This document shows, one piece after another, positions 24,167 to 32,029 of a DNA stretch of 35,311 nt. Source of the stretch: Halobacteriales archaeon QS_5_70_15 (GTDB lineage Archaea; Halobacteriota; Halobacteria; Halobacteriales; Haloarculaceae); the NCBI GenBank assembly GCA_003022005.1, contig PXRQ01000087.1:1-35311 (forward strand). The letters are read 5' to 3'. The position numbers and the translations under genes are program-made. The number at the start of each line of letters is the position of its first letter. Position 1 is the stretch's first letter. Under the pieces are notes generated by a model. The model was not told the DNA's origin. It was given only the letters and a program-made list of their open reading frames with translations, and did not search any database.

Positions 24167-24466
24167 ATGACCGGCCAGCCCTCTCCGTCGTCCGAGTCGT
24201 CCGGGAGCGCGCTTCGCGACCTCCCGCCGAGCGCCAAGCTCGTCGCCAAGACGCTCGAGTACGAGGGGAAACTCACGCAGTCCGGACTCGCGACGGAAAC
24301 CCTCCTGCCGGCCCGGACGGTCCGGCACGCACTGAAGCGACTCGAGGAGCACGGCATCGTCGAGTCGCGCATCTCCTTCGTCGACGCCAGACAGCGCGTC
24401 TACTCGCTGTGCGAGCCCGAATCCCCGGGCGAGGCCGGGGAGGCCTCGCCGCTCCTCTCCCGGTAG
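24167..24466 (+). CDS. small winged-helix transcription regulator
   Basis: A 99-residue protein. After a Ser-rich start it reads LPPSAKLVAKTLEYEGKLTQSGLATETLLPARTVRHALKRLEEHGIVESR, then SFVDARQRVYSL. Helix, helix-turn-helix (SGLATETLLPARTVRHALKRL) and wing form a MarR/TrmB-like winged-helix domain, the common haloarchaeal short form with no ligand domain. It probably binds DNA as a dimer; targets unknown. The short Ser/Pro N-terminus and Gly/Glu-rich C-terminus are likely flexible. It is transcribed alone, between the broken hydrolase and the convergent ABM-domain gene. Confidence 0.82.
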   Translation: MTGQPSPSSESSGSALRDLPPSAKLVAKTLEYEGKLTQSGLATETLLPARTVRHALKRLEEHGIVESRISFVDARQRVYSLCEPESPGEAGEASPLLSR

Positions 24467-24484
24467 TCGCCGGACGGTCGCGGT

Positions 24485-24790
24485 TCAGATCTCGACGTCG
24501 CTCGCCTCCGAGACGTCGAACCGGGTGATCTCCGGTTCGCCGGCGAGGAGGTCCGGGAGCGCGTCGGCGAGTTCCGCGACGTGGTCCGTCTCCAGGTGCG
24601 CCTCGAAGGCGGCCTCGTCCTCGTACCGCTCGAAGAACCGGAGCAGGTTCCGGTCGTCCGCGTCGATGGCGACCCGGTAGTCGAGAACGCCGTCCTCCTC
24701 GCGGGAACGCTCGGCGACGGTCCCGGTCAGTTCGAGCGCCTCCTCGCGCCGGTCGGGGTCGATCGGGAAGGTCGCGTGGACTACGAGCAT
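24485..24790 (-). CDS. antibiotic biosynthesis monooxygenase (ABM) domain protein
   Basis: A 101-residue single-domain protein. MLVVHATFPIDPDRREEALELTG is the first strand and helix. SREEDGVLDYRVAIDADDRNLLRFFERYEDEAAFEAHLETDHVAELADAL is the characteristic ABM block (E-x-G-x-L-x-Y...F-x-x-x-E-x-W/Y-x-x-x-x-A-x-x-x-H). The fold is a dimeric ferredoxin-like barrel; members include quinol monooxygenases and heme-degrading enzymes, and many have no known substrate. No heme ligand is obvious. Start ATG 24790 is fixed by a TATA box 26-33 bp upstream. It converges with the winged-helix gene, 18 bp apart. Confidence 0.85.
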   Translation of the reverse strand: MLVVHATFPIDPDRREEALELTGTVAERSREEDGVLDYRVAIDADDRNLLRFFERYEDEAAFEAHLETDHVAELADALPDLLAGEPEITRFDVSEASDVEI

Positions 24791-24815
24791 AGCACGCCAT
24801 CGGACGTACCGTGCC

Positions 24816-24823
24816 GATAAAAG
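24816..24823 (-). promoter_or_regulatory. TATA box for the ABM-domain gene
   Basis: The minus-strand CTTTTATC lies 26-33 bp upstream of ATG 24790. The gap 24791-25172 (382 bp) also holds an AT-rich GATTATTATCC at about 25019-25029 that may serve the MFS gene and a GC-only inverted repeat near 24895-24915; nothing else was recognised. Confidence 0.55.
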
Positions 24824-25172
24824 TGCTCCTCCGCCGCGCGCGTCGAGCAGCGGTAGCCCCAGTGGTCGAACCGACCGCGGGGCGTGCCACACCGACCCCG
24901 ACCCCGGGGCCGGGGTCCCGGGCGACCGGGCGGCGCCCGATCGAACCGTTGACGACCTCGTGGTAGCTCCGGACGTTGTCCCCGTGTGCACGGACCGCGC
25001 GCCGCGCCGGAGTAGGTGGATTATTATCCCAGGCCGGACTCGCCGGGCACACGACCATTCCCACAGCACCCGCGACCTTCCGAGGCCCGCCCGCCGGAGC
25101 GACGAGCGACCGAGCGCGACCCGACCGTCCGGGGGCCCCGCCCTCCCGGATCACCCGTGGGGCCGACGGCCG

Positions 25173-26375
25173 ATGAGTGCCGTCCGGACCGCTATCGGTC
25201 GGCTCCGCGGGGGCCACGGGTGGACGCTGCTGGCCGTCGCGGTCGGCTGGCTGCTCGTCCAGGGGTTCCGGGTGGCGCTCCCGGCGATTCTCCCGGACAT
25301 CAAGGCGGAGTTCGCCGTCGGGAACGCGACCGCGGGGTTCGCGCTGACGGTCCTCTGGTTCGCCTACGCCGGGATGCAGTTCCCGGGCGGGGTCGTCGCC
25401 GACCGGGTCGGCGAGCGACGGCTCCTGATCGCCGGGCTCGCGCTCGGGACGGCCTGCCTGGGGCTGTTCTACCTCGCGCCCGTCTTCGCCGTCTTCCTCG
25501 TCGCCTGCGGAGCCTTCGGCGTCGGTGCGGGGCTGTTCGGGACGCCCCGGGACATGCTCCTGTCGCGGACCTTCCCGGAGACGGTCAACACGGCCTACAC
25601 GGTGACGTTCGCGGCCGGCAGCCTCGGCGCCGCCGCACTCCCGTTCGTCGTCACCGAACTCGCCGGCCGGTTCGGCTGGCGGGTCGCCGTCCTCGGGCTG
25701 CTGCCCCTCTTTGCGGTCGTGGTCGTCGGCCTCTGGCGGGTCGTCCCCGCGACGGGTCGGACGACCGCGGGCGACGGCCTCTCGGCGGGCGAGACGGTCC
25801 GCCGGACGCTGGCGGCGCTCTCGGACCGGACCGTCCTGCTCGCAAGCGCGGGGATGGTGCTGTTCATCTTCACCTACCAGTCGATCCTCTCCTTCCTCCC
25901 GACGTACCTCGTCGAGGTGAAGGGGCTGGACCAGGGGTTCGCCGCGGCGCTCTTCGGGCTGCTGTTCGTCTTCGCCGCGGTCGTCCAGCCGCTCGCGGGC
26001 ACCCTCGCCGACCGGTACGGCGAGCGACCCACGGTCGTCGTGCTCGTCGTCCTCTCGACGGTCACGCTGGTCGCGCTGCCGTTCGTCGACCCCGGCCCCG
26101 CGCTGACGCTCCTCGTCCCGGTCCTGGGTATCCGCATCGCTATCGGCCCGCTCACGAGCGCCTACGTCGTCCGGGAACTCCCCGAGGCTGTCCAGGGGTC
26201 GGGCTGGGGGCTGCTTCGCACCGTGTTCTTCGGCGTCGGCTCGACCGGCTCGACCGTCGTCGGCGTCTTCGGCGACGCCGGGCTGTTCGACGCCGCCTTC
26301 CTCCTCCTCTCGGGGCTGACGGGCGCCATCGTCGTGTTCTGGCTGCTGCTCCCGTCGCGCGGCGGGGTCGGCTGA
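25173..26375 (+). CDS. major facilitator superfamily transporter
   Basis: A 400-residue membrane protein with about 12 hydrophobic helices. The loop after TM2 reads GGVVADRVGERR, and its counterpart in the second half is GTLADRYGERP, both the MFS signature. The central loop (VPATGRTTAGDGLSAGETVRRTL) separates the two six-helix halves. The early part (GWLLVQGFRVALPAILPDIKAEF) is typical of organic-anion or drug-type MFS carriers. Substrate unknown. ATG 25173 is the first start after which the sequence looks like a protein. The nearest AT-rich site is about 145 bp upstream, implying a leader of some 120 bp or an unseen promoter. The 92 bp after the stop lead into the convergent DUF892 gene. Confidence 0.87.
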   Translation: MSAVRTAIGRLRGGHGWTLLAVAVGWLLVQGFRVALPAILPDIKAEFAVGNATAGFALTVLWFAYAGMQFPGGVVADRVGERRLLIAGLALGTACLGLFYLAPVFAVFLVACGAFGVGAGLFGTPRDMLLSRTFPETVNTAYTVTFAAGSLGAAALPFVVTELAGRFGWRVAVLGLLPLFAVVVVGLWRVVPATGRTTAGDGLSAGETVRRTLAALSDRTVLLASAGMVLFIFTYQSILSFLPTYLVEVKGLDQGFAAALFGLLFVFAAVVQPLAGTLADRYGERPTVVVLVVLSTVTLVALPFVDPGPALTLLVPVLGIRIAIGPLTSAYVVRELPEAVQGSGWGLLRTVFFGVGSTGSTVVGVFGDAGLFDAAFLLLSGLTGAIVVFWLLLPSRGGVG

Positions 26376-26467
26376 CGCCGAGACGGGCGGACGCGGCGAC
26401 GTTCGCGCCGCTCTCGGGCGAGGTGGCTACCGGCGCGAGCGCAAAAATAGCGGACCGGGGGTCGACC

Positions 26468-26959
26468 TCAGTCGCTCTCGACTTCCTGCCGGTCGAACTG
26501 TTCGCCCACCTGCGAGAGCTCATCGAGCGCGTCCTCCTCCTCGCGGAGCGTCTCCTCGAGTAGGTCGGCCGCCTCGTCCTCGCCGAGCTTGCCGGCCAGC
26601 GAGGTGACGTTCCCGTACATGGCGATCTCGTAGTGCTCGGTCTTCTGCCCGGCCGCGATGCTGTACCGGTCGAGCACATCGCCGTCGCTGTCCGACGCGA
26701 ATTCCTCGTGCTCCTGGATGAGCGCGTCGACGACTTTCTCCTCTCTCGTCTGGGGTTCCTCGCCCAGCTTCTCGAGCACCTGCTCCAGCCGGTCCGTGTG
26801 CTCCCGGGTCTCGTCGCGGTGCTCGGAGAACGCCTGGCTGGCGCCCTCGTACTCGGACTGATCGGCGAGGCCCTCGAGCGCGTCGACCAGCTGCTGCTCG
26901 GTGTAGTAGAGTTCCTGTACGCCCTGAATGAGGAGTTTCTGGGTCGAATCGTCTGACAT
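26468..26959 (-). CDS. DUF892 (YciE/YciF) ferritin-like protein
   Basis: A 163-residue helical, very acidic protein. GVQELYYTEQQLVDALEGLADQSE, AFSEHRDETREHTDRLEQVLEKLGEEP, EHYEIAMYGNVTSLAGKLGEDEAADLLEETLREEEDALDEL are the helices of the four-helix ferritin-like bundle. The family core (E-L-x-x-x-E-x-Q-L, the H-x-x-E-T-x-x-H metal/bundle motif, and E-x-x-x-Y-G near the middle) is all present. Related YciF proteins are stress-induced, and some may bind iron or manganese; an enzymatic role is uncertain. Length is right for the family. Upstream lies a long gene-free, repeat-containing region. DUF2267 genes, another stress-associated family, follow 0.5 kb away on the opposite strand. Confidence 0.85.
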   Translation of the reverse strand: MSDDSTQKLLIQGVQELYYTEQQLVDALEGLADQSEYEGASQAFSEHRDETREHTDRLEQVLEKLGEEPQTREEKVVDALIQEHEEFASDSDGDVLDRYSIAAGQKTEHYEIAMYGNVTSLAGKLGEDEAADLLEETLREEEDALDELSQVGEQFDRQEVESD

Positions 26960-27434
26960 ACTTGTTCTTGGGTCCGTCGTTCGGGGGCGAACCGGATGAC
27001 TGTCCGGCCCGCAATTTCAGCCCCGCGGCCCCAGGACGGGACGGGACGGGACGGGACGGGGTCGCACGCGCCGCGACCGGTTCGGCCGGGGGGCCCTGCC
27101 GGACCTCGCAGCCCGAGACGACCTTCGGGCGGCACGTGGCTGGAGGAAAGGGCGTGACGCAAGCGAGGGCAGGGGTGCCGCGGAGCGGGCTCCGAGGTCG
27201 GGGAACCGTCCCGGCTCGCTTCGGTCGCGAGGTCCGCGCTTCCGCCCCCGATTCGCGGCTGTCCTCGCGTCCGTCGGAGGTCTCGGCGGGGAGTCGTGGA
27301 CGAGGACGGGGGATCTCGGGACGGAGAGCGCTCGCCGCCCGGACCGGCGACCGGGACCCCCTACATGCGCAGGCACGAGGCGGACGTGAGAGCCGCGCGT
27401 CACCCCGCCGGGTGTCGTGGACGCCCGTCAGAGC
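26960..27434. other. 475-bp gene-free region with an (ACGGG)5 microsatellite
   Basis: No convincing gene on either strand. ACGGG is repeated five times at 27036-27060. The rest is GC-rich with several short inverted repeats. It must contain the divergent promoters of the DUF892 and first DUF2267 genes, but no clear TATA box was found. Confidence 0.6.
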
Positions 27435-27833
27435 ATGAACGAGAGACAGATCATCACCCACGTCCGCGAACGGGCCGACCTGGAGTCGACCGACGAGGCC
27501 CGCGCGGCCACGGAGGCGACGCTCCGGGTCCTCGGTTCGCGGATCACGGAGCCGGAGGCGGAGGACCTCGCGGCGCAGCTCCCGGAGTCGTTCGGCGCCG
27601 ATCTCACCCGGGAGAGCGACGTCGAGGCCGGGTCGTTCGACGCCGAGGAGTTCGTCGAGCGCGTCGGCGAGGAGGAGGCGGACGACCCTCGCATCGACGG
27701 CGACGACCCCGAGGTCCACGCGAAAGCCGTCGCCAGTATCCTCACCGACGCCGTGAGCGGTGGGGAGCTCGCCGGCGTCCGGGCACAGCTCCCGGAGGGC
27801 TACGACGAACTGTTCGACCCGACCGGATCGTAA
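27435..27833 (+). CDS. DUF2267 protein, intact copy
   Basis: A 132-residue acidic protein. IITHVRERADLESTDEARAATEATLRVLGSRITEPEAEDLAAQLPESF is the first helical repeat. AEEFVERVGEEE...VHAKAVASILTDAVSGGELAGVRAQLPEGYDELF is the second. The two QLP-containing repeats and the ELF ending are diagnostic for DUF2267, a family of unknown function often found with stress and membrane-adjacent genes. Residues 60-100 are very acidic, as usual in halophiles. ATG 27435 was chosen because the protein-like region begins there. A paralog, broken, lies 155 bp downstream on the same strand. Confidence 0.88.
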   Translation: MNERQIITHVRERADLESTDEARAATEATLRVLGSRITEPEAEDLAAQLPESFGADLTRESDVEAGSFDAEEFVERVGEEEADDPRIDGDDPEVHAKAVASILTDAVSGGELAGVRAQLPEGYDELFDPTGS

Positions 27834-27987
27834 CGAGCGCCGCTCGGGGCGTCCCTCGCCGTGCACCTCCGCGACGGCCGACGGCTCTGTCCCCTCGAGG
27901 ACGCCACTCCGGGGGACGGGACCGGTCCCGGGGCCGGTTGCGCTTGCCGGGGGCAGCTATACCGCCGTCCGTGGCGAAATCACCGCG

Positions 27988-28407
27988 ATGGAGGAGAACG
28001 AGTTCCTCACCGACGATACAGCGTCACGCGGACCTCGATCGCGTCGAGAGCGCTCGTACGGCCACGTACGCGACACTCACCGCGCTCGGGGAGGTGCTCC
28101 CCGAGGACGGGGCAGAGAACGCCGCGTCGCAGCTCCCCGAGGGGCTCGCCGGCTGGATGACCGACGCCGCCTCGGAGGAGAGCGAGGCGGCCACGCCGGA
28201 GGCGTTCGTCGAGACCGTCCGGGAGCGGGAGGCCGACGACGGGAACGTCGACGAGCGGGACGCCCGGAGACACACGAAGGCGGTGCTGAACACGTTCGCC
28301 GCGGCGCTGACGCCCGGAGAACTCGCCGACGTCCGGGCGAATCTCCCGACAACTACGAGACGCTGTTCCAGCCGCCCGACACCGCCGAGGGCATCGGCGG
28401 GCGCTGA
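27988..28407 (+). pseudogene. DUF2267 protein, second copy with two frameshifts
   Basis: ATG 27988 begins MEENEFLT, but the family sequence continues one frame away as TIQRHADLDRVESARTATYATLTALGEVLPEDGAENAASQLPEGL and GWMTDAASEE. It then runs through FVETVREREADDGNVDERDA and AVLNTFAAALTPGELADVRANLP. At a C run (28345-28347) it shifts again, back to DNYETLFQPPDTAEGIGGR and the TGA at 28405-28407. One extra base near 28010-28012 and one missing base at 28345-28347 would explain both. The repaired protein (about 139 residues) aligns along its length with the intact copy, including both QLP/NLP motifs and the ELF-like ETLF ending. It is either a decayed duplicate or has two sequencing errors. Confidence 0.7.
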
Positions 28408-28532
28408 ACCGGACGGCGATGAGCGGAGGGCCGCGGTCAGCGGGTTTCAACTGCAGGCCGTAGCGGTATCCGCCGGAGCCACGTTCGTTCCCGCGAGGTC
28501 GCGGGTGGCGAACGCGGGACGGACCACAGACC

Positions 28533-29072
28533 ATGAGTGACTCCACCGGAGACGAACGACTGGAACAGATCGAGCGGAGCCTCGACCTGCTGTTCGCGAC
28601 CGAGGTCGCGAAGGAGATACTCGAGGCCATCGACTTCGAGGCGATACTGGCGGCGGAACCGGCCGAGGATCCCGTCGACGTCGACCGGCTCACGGCCGCG
28701 CTCAGCAGACCCGTCGGTCGCGTCCTCGCCCAGCGGGTCCTCGGCGAGAGCGGCGCGACGGGTCTCGCCGGACGGACCGTCGGGGGCAGGGTCGGTGGCC
28801 GCGTCGCCGAGGAGACGGTCCGGATCGCGGTCGAGAACGTCGACACGGGCGAAGTCGTCGAGCGGATCGTCGAACTCGACGAGGAGACCCTCCCCGGATC
28901 GCCCCTCCAGGAGGTACTCGGCCCCCTCCTCGAGAACGGCGACGTGTTCGCGTCCGAACCCGGGGCGAGGGTCGACGACGCGGACGCCGGGGGGGACGCT
29001 ATCGGCGTCCACGACGCGGCGGGCGGGGACCACACGGGCGTACTGGACGAGTCGGACGCGACCGAGGAGTAA
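28533..29072 (+). CDS. acidic hypothetical protein
   Basis: A 179-residue protein, about a quarter Asp plus Glu. N-terminal: MSDSTGDERLEQIERSLDLLFATEVAKEILEAIDFEAILAAEP, mainly helical. Middle: VGRVLAQRVLGESGATGLAGRTVGGRVGGRVAEETVRIAVENVDTGEVVERIV, a Gly/Arg/Val stretch that may cross or contact a membrane weakly. C-terminal: a disordered acidic tail with many Asp and Gly. No family recognised. It follows the broken DUF2267 gene by 125 bp and may belong to the same cluster; the next gene begins 126 bp later. Confidence 0.75.
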   Translation: MSDSTGDERLEQIERSLDLLFATEVAKEILEAIDFEAILAAEPAEDPVDVDRLTAALSRPVGRVLAQRVLGESGATGLAGRTVGGRVGGRVAEETVRIAVENVDTGEVVERIVELDEETLPGSPLQEVLGPLLENGDVFASEPGARVDDADAGGDAIGVHDAAGGDHTGVLDESDATEE

Positions 29073-29198
29073 GACCGGGACTACCGGTCCCCGACCGAGG
29101 GGGGCGAGACGCCCCGGACCCGGGCGCGTTTCCGTCCCGGCCGGGACCGCCCCGCTGGCGAAGCAGCGAGCGACCGGGTCGGTGTATCCGGTGAGACG

Positions 29199-29524
29199 AT
29201 GAGCGACGAGCGTGCCCACGACCTGGACGCCGAGTTCATCTACCCGTCGGACGTCGACGTCCTCGAGACGGGGAGCGAACGCGGGGACCTCGTGTTCACC
29301 CTCGCGTTGCCCTGTCCGGAGTGCGGGACGGCCCTGAAGGTCGAGACCCGGAGCGAGCCGGTCGTCGAGGGGGACTTCGAACTCCTGCTCGACGACTCGC
29401 TGTCGGCCGCCGCCCGTGGCGGGACGGTCGTCACCTGCGGCGCCACCTCAGAACGTCGCCGCCGACCCGGACGGGTGGGGCGACGCCGAGCGACGCCGGA
29501 ACGTCACGGCGGGCGGACGGTTGA
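29199..29524 (+). CDS. small protein with a CPECG motif; 3' end uncertain, probable frameshift
   Basis: From ATG 29199 the first 75 codons look real and acidic: DAEFIYPSDVDVLETGSERGDLVFTLALPCPECGTALKVET, then PVVEGDFELLLDDSL and GTVVTCGA. CPECG plus a later TCG may be half of a zinc ribbon. Beyond about 29445 this frame turns Arg-rich and, unbroken, would run antisense through most of trm1 to 30131, which is not credible. The frame one base later reads NVAADPDGWGDAERRRN, acidic and natural, so an indel near 29440-29450 is likely. The end given is approximate. It converges with trm1. Confidence 0.5.
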
Positions 29525-29570
29525 TAAACGTGTCGTGGACGTCTGGCCGGGACGGCCACGTTCGGCGCTC

Positions 29571-30674
29571 TCAGGCGAAGAGACGGCGCATCTCCCCGGG
29601 CGTCGCGTCGGTCTTCAGGGTCGTCCCCCCGTAGTGGGTCCGCGAGGCGTCGAACCCCGCGTCCCGGAGCCCGCCGAGGAACTCGTCCATCCCGATCGCG
29701 GGTTCGCCCCAGGTCTTGTAGAGGCGGTGCTTGTCGTAGTGGGTCGGCCGGTCGAGTTCGGCCTCGATCCGCTCCAGGAGGTCCCTGCCCTCCCCGGCGG
29801 TGCCGAACTCGTCCGGCATCCGCTCGCGGACGGCCGCGACGAACCCGCGGTCGTGCGGAAGCGCGAGGTGGATCGGTCCCGCGGTCCTGACCGCCCCGCC
29901 GCACTCCGGGCACGATCCGAGGGGATCGGCGATCAGGCCGCGCTCGGCCTCGCGGTAGAGACAGTCCCCGCACCAGTCGACGTGGCCGAGTTCGTCCACG
30001 CGGTCGTCGGCGCGCCGTGCCCCCGTCTCGAGGTGGAGGTACGTCCGGACGTAGTGGGCCGAGACGTGCGAGAGCACCGGCACCGCGGCGACGTCGTACC
30101 GCGCGGCGGTGCGGACGAGCGCCGAGAGTAACACTCGGAGCCCCATCTCGGCGTGGAACTCCGTGTTCCGCGGGACCGCCGAGTAGGTCCGCACCCCCGA
30201 GCGGAAGTGGGCGCCACAGAGCGGCGCGGTGTCGGTCGCGGTGACACAGAGCAGCGACCGGGCGCTGTCGAACGCCGCGTCGACGAACGGGACCGGCGTG
30301 CCGAACGGGTCGAGGTCAACGACGTCGAAGCCCGCCTCGTGCATGAGCGCCTGGGCCTTCCGACGGACGACCGTCCCGTCGAGGCCGTTGCGCTCGAGGT
30401 TCCGCCGGGCCAGGTCGACCGCGTCGGGGTCGACGTCACAGAGCGTGGCGTCGAAGCCCTCCGCGGCGGCCCTGACCCCCCGGACGCCGGAGGCGGCGGT
30501 CGCGTCGAGGTAGGTGTCGACCGGCCGCCCCGACCACTCGGGGTAGGCCCGCAGCGCCGCCACGGTGACGTCGCGGTTGAGTTCCTGTACGGGGTTGAAG
30601 AACACCCCCTCCTCCCGACCGTCCTCGTGGGAGCCCTCGACCTCGAGACGGCACCCGCCCTCGACGTGTTCCAT
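29571..30674 (-). CDS. trm1: tRNA (guanine26-N2)-dimethyltransferase
   Basis: A 367-residue protein. [13 protein letters not shown] (residues 23-35) is the Trm1 N-terminal signature. [18 protein letters not shown] (55-72) is the SAM-binding motif [18 protein letters not shown] (118-134) is motif IV with the DPFG catalytic loop, and DWCGDC...SCPECGG (about 233-258) is the archaeal zinc-binding insertion. [18 protein letters not shown] is the conserved C-terminal region. It adds one or two methyl groups to G26 of many tRNAs, stabilising their fold. Length is typical for archaea. A minus-strand CGCTTTTCGC 22-31 bp upstream of ATG 30674 is the likely TATA box. The 3' end converges on the CPECG gene; upstream lies the dehydrogenase remnant. 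Confidence 0.95.
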   Translation of the reverse strand: MEHVEGGCRLEVEGSHEDGREEGVFFNPVQELNRDVTVAALRAYPEWSGRPVDTYLDATAASGVRGVRAAAEGFDATLCDVDPDAVDLARRNLERNGLDGTVVRRKAQALMHEAGFDVVDLDPFGTPVPFVDAAFDSARSLLCVTATDTAPLCGAHFRSGVRTYSAVPRNTEFHAEMGLRVLLSALVRTAARYDVAAVPVLSHVSAHYVRTYLHLETGARRADDRVDELGHVDWCGDCLYREAERGLIADPLGSCPECGGAVRTAGPIHLALPHDRGFVAAVRERMPDEFGTAGEGRDLLERIEAELDRPTHYDKHRLYKTWGEPAIGMDEFLGGLRDAGFDASRTHYGGTTLKTDATPGEMRRLFA

Positions 30675-30695
30675 ACCCTACCGCGGCGGTCGGGA

Positions 30696-30705
30696 GCGAA
30701 AAGCG
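30696..30705 (-). promoter_or_regulatory. TATA-like box for trm1
   Basis: CGCTTTTCGC on the minus strand lies 22-31 bp upstream of ATG 30674. The dehydrogenase-like sequence upstream ends just before it. Confidence 0.45.
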
Positions 30706-31193
30706 CGACGCTCTCGTGGGCGGGTCGAGCCCGTCCGGAACCTCATAAAAGTACTGCGACGGGTAGATGAAATGATTCGTCTCGAGCGTCCCGCGGAAGT
30801 GAAGCGGCTTTTCTGGCGGCTTCGACCAGTTCTCGTATGCGTCCTGACAGAGGCCGAACCGGCCTTCCTGACACGACGAATAGCGCTGGCAGGTGCTATA
30901 TTGCACCGGCGCGACCAGGGCACTCGCCTCGATGGAATCACGCGCGTAATCGGTCTCGACGTCCTCACCGAGTTCGCTCACCCGACAGGGAACCTCGTGT
31001 CCGAGGACACCCTCCGTTATTTCCGGATGGTGCCAACGCCGGATGTGGAGTTCGGAGCACGGACGTGGCCTGTTCGACCTCGATCGACACTACTCCCGGT
31101 TCCCGCTCGGGGACCCTCCTGCTCCTTGATTTCGACGTGTTCCGGCTCGGATAGGTTCGCCAGTCTCCCTGCGTCTCTCCCGAGGCGTGTGAT
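30706..31193 (-). pseudogene. decayed zinc-dependent dehydrogenase (MDR family), several frameshifts, 3' part missing
   Basis: Reading the minus strand across frames gives ITRLGRDAGRLANLSEPEHV and EIKEQEGPRAGTG. A shift near 31090 gives VSIEVEQAT. A further shift near 31055 gives CSELHIRRWHHPEITEGVLGHE, VPCRVSELGEDVETDYA, LVAPVQYSTCQRYSSCQEGR, and then FIYPSQYFYEVPDGLD. These match an MDR alcohol/polyol dehydrogenase N-terminal half: catalytic C-x-S-x-L-H, GHE and the structural zinc loop. Decay marks: the likely start is ATC instead of ATG, at least two frameshifts, the second structural Cys is Tyr, and the whole Rossmann/C-terminal half is gone, cut at the trm1 promoter. Identification is by eye but the run of motifs in the right order is strong. 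Confidence 0.7.
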
Positions 31194-31255
31194 ATCGGAA
31201 GGATGTATCTGATTCTCTACAGCGGTACGCGGCGGTTCCGAGGGCGATACAGGTC

Positions 31256-31260
31256 AAAAA
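31256..31260 (-). terminator. poly-T terminator after the intact unknown-protein gene
   Basis: Five T on the minus strand, 38-42 bp after the stop at 31298. Archaeal RNA polymerase stops at T runs, which are rare in this GC-rich DNA. Confidence 0.45.
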
Positions 31261-31297
31261 GCTAGCTGGCGAGTGGCCTGTTGTTCGGGCCGAGGAC

Positions 31298-31903
31298 TCA
31301 CCGTACCTCGGAGATCGCCGCCGGCTGGTTCTTCGAGAGGTGATCCGTGTAGAACTCCCGTATAACCCGAATCTCCTCGACTTTCGCCGTCCGGCGTGTG
31401 AGATCGCTGACCGCGAGACTCTCCTCGATCGAACCGTTGTCGATTATCCAGTACGGCGTGTACACGAGTTCGATATCGTCGATCACGTACTCTCGGAGCT
31501 TCATCGCTCGATACTTCCGCGACATGTAATCGAAGATCCACTCGTTCCACTCCTCTCTCGCGTCCGCTTCCGTGAGCTGTGGTTCGATCCGAGCGTCCCG
31601 ATCCACATCCCGGACGTGACTGTCGGGAAGTTCCACGTCGACCTCCCCGACGTTGCCGGTGATCGCGTCGACTCCGACCAGAAACTTGTGCGACTCGGTA
31701 GTCCAGAGACGCCGGTACTCGACCGAGGTATAGAGGATGTAATCCGGATAGTAGACGACGTAGACAGTCGGATCGCTCAAATCAGCACCGATACCGAACT
31801 TCTCGCGGAGAACGTACCGCAGGTACCGCATCGCACTCAGGTTTGACGTGTGCTCGACGGCTTCAGTCCCGTCGAGGTGGCGGTCGAACGTCCGTATCTC
31901 CAT
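31298..31903 (-). CDS. unrecognised protein of the symporter module, intact copy (MEIRTF family)
   Basis: A 201-residue protein beginning MEIRTFDRHLDGTEAVEHTS. It is rich in Tyr, Ile and Arg: YVVYYPDYILYTSVEYRRLWTTESHKFLVGVDAITGNVGEVDVELP, EWNEWIFDYMSRKYRAMKLREYVIDDIELVYTPYWIIDNGS, then KVEEIRVIREFYTDHLS. No known domain, signal peptide or membrane helix was recognised; mixed alpha/beta is likely. A paralog at 34580 keeps MEIRTF, EKFLVGIDAVTG and EWNEWIF in the same order. Both lie directly downstream of sodium:solute symporter genes on the same strand, so a role linked to the transporter is inferred. TATA box 22-31 bp upstream; poly-T terminator after the stop. AT content is higher than in most of the window. 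Confidence 0.85.
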   Translation of the reverse strand: MEIRTFDRHLDGTEAVEHTSNLSAMRYLRYVLREKFGIGADLSDPTVYVVYYPDYILYTSVEYRRLWTTESHKFLVGVDAITGNVGEVDVELPDSHVRDVDRDARIEPQLTEADAREEWNEWIFDYMSRKYRAMKLREYVIDDIELVYTPYWIIDNGSIEESLAVSDLTRRTAKVEEIRVIREFYTDHLSKNQPAAISEVR

Positions 31904-31924
31904 AGGGAACCGAAGAGTAAGCGC

Positions 31925-31934
31925 GAAAATAAAC
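31925..31934 (-). promoter_or_regulatory. TATA box for the intact MEIRTF gene
   Basis: The minus-strand GTTTATTTTC lies 22-31 bp upstream of ATG 31903, so this gene has its own promoter although it follows the symporter gene by 126 bp. Confidence 0.55.
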
Positions 31935-32009
31935 GCCACGGAGGTCCCATTCCGTCGCACCTCCCGTCCGTCTCGATGACGCTTCGGACGGCTATCGGTT
32001 CGACGCTGT

Positions 32010-32015
32010 AAAAAA
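32010..32015 (-). terminator. poly-T terminator after the symporter gene
   Basis: Six T on the minus strand, 15-20 bp after the symporter stop at 32030. It would separate the symporter transcript from the next gene, which has its own TATA box. Confidence 0.5.
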
Positions 32016-32029
32016 GTCCAAAGATCCGA

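Noticed and set aside
27036..27060. (ACGGG)5 considered as a CRISPR or iteron-like origin
   Set aside because: Unit is only 5 bp, no spacers, no Orc1/Cdc6 gene nearby; most likely a microsatellite.
30892..30909. Perfect small inverted repeat GGTGC-TATATT-GCACC
   Set aside because: It lies inside the dehydrogenase fossil, covering codons near the zinc loop; a 5-bp stem is expected by chance.
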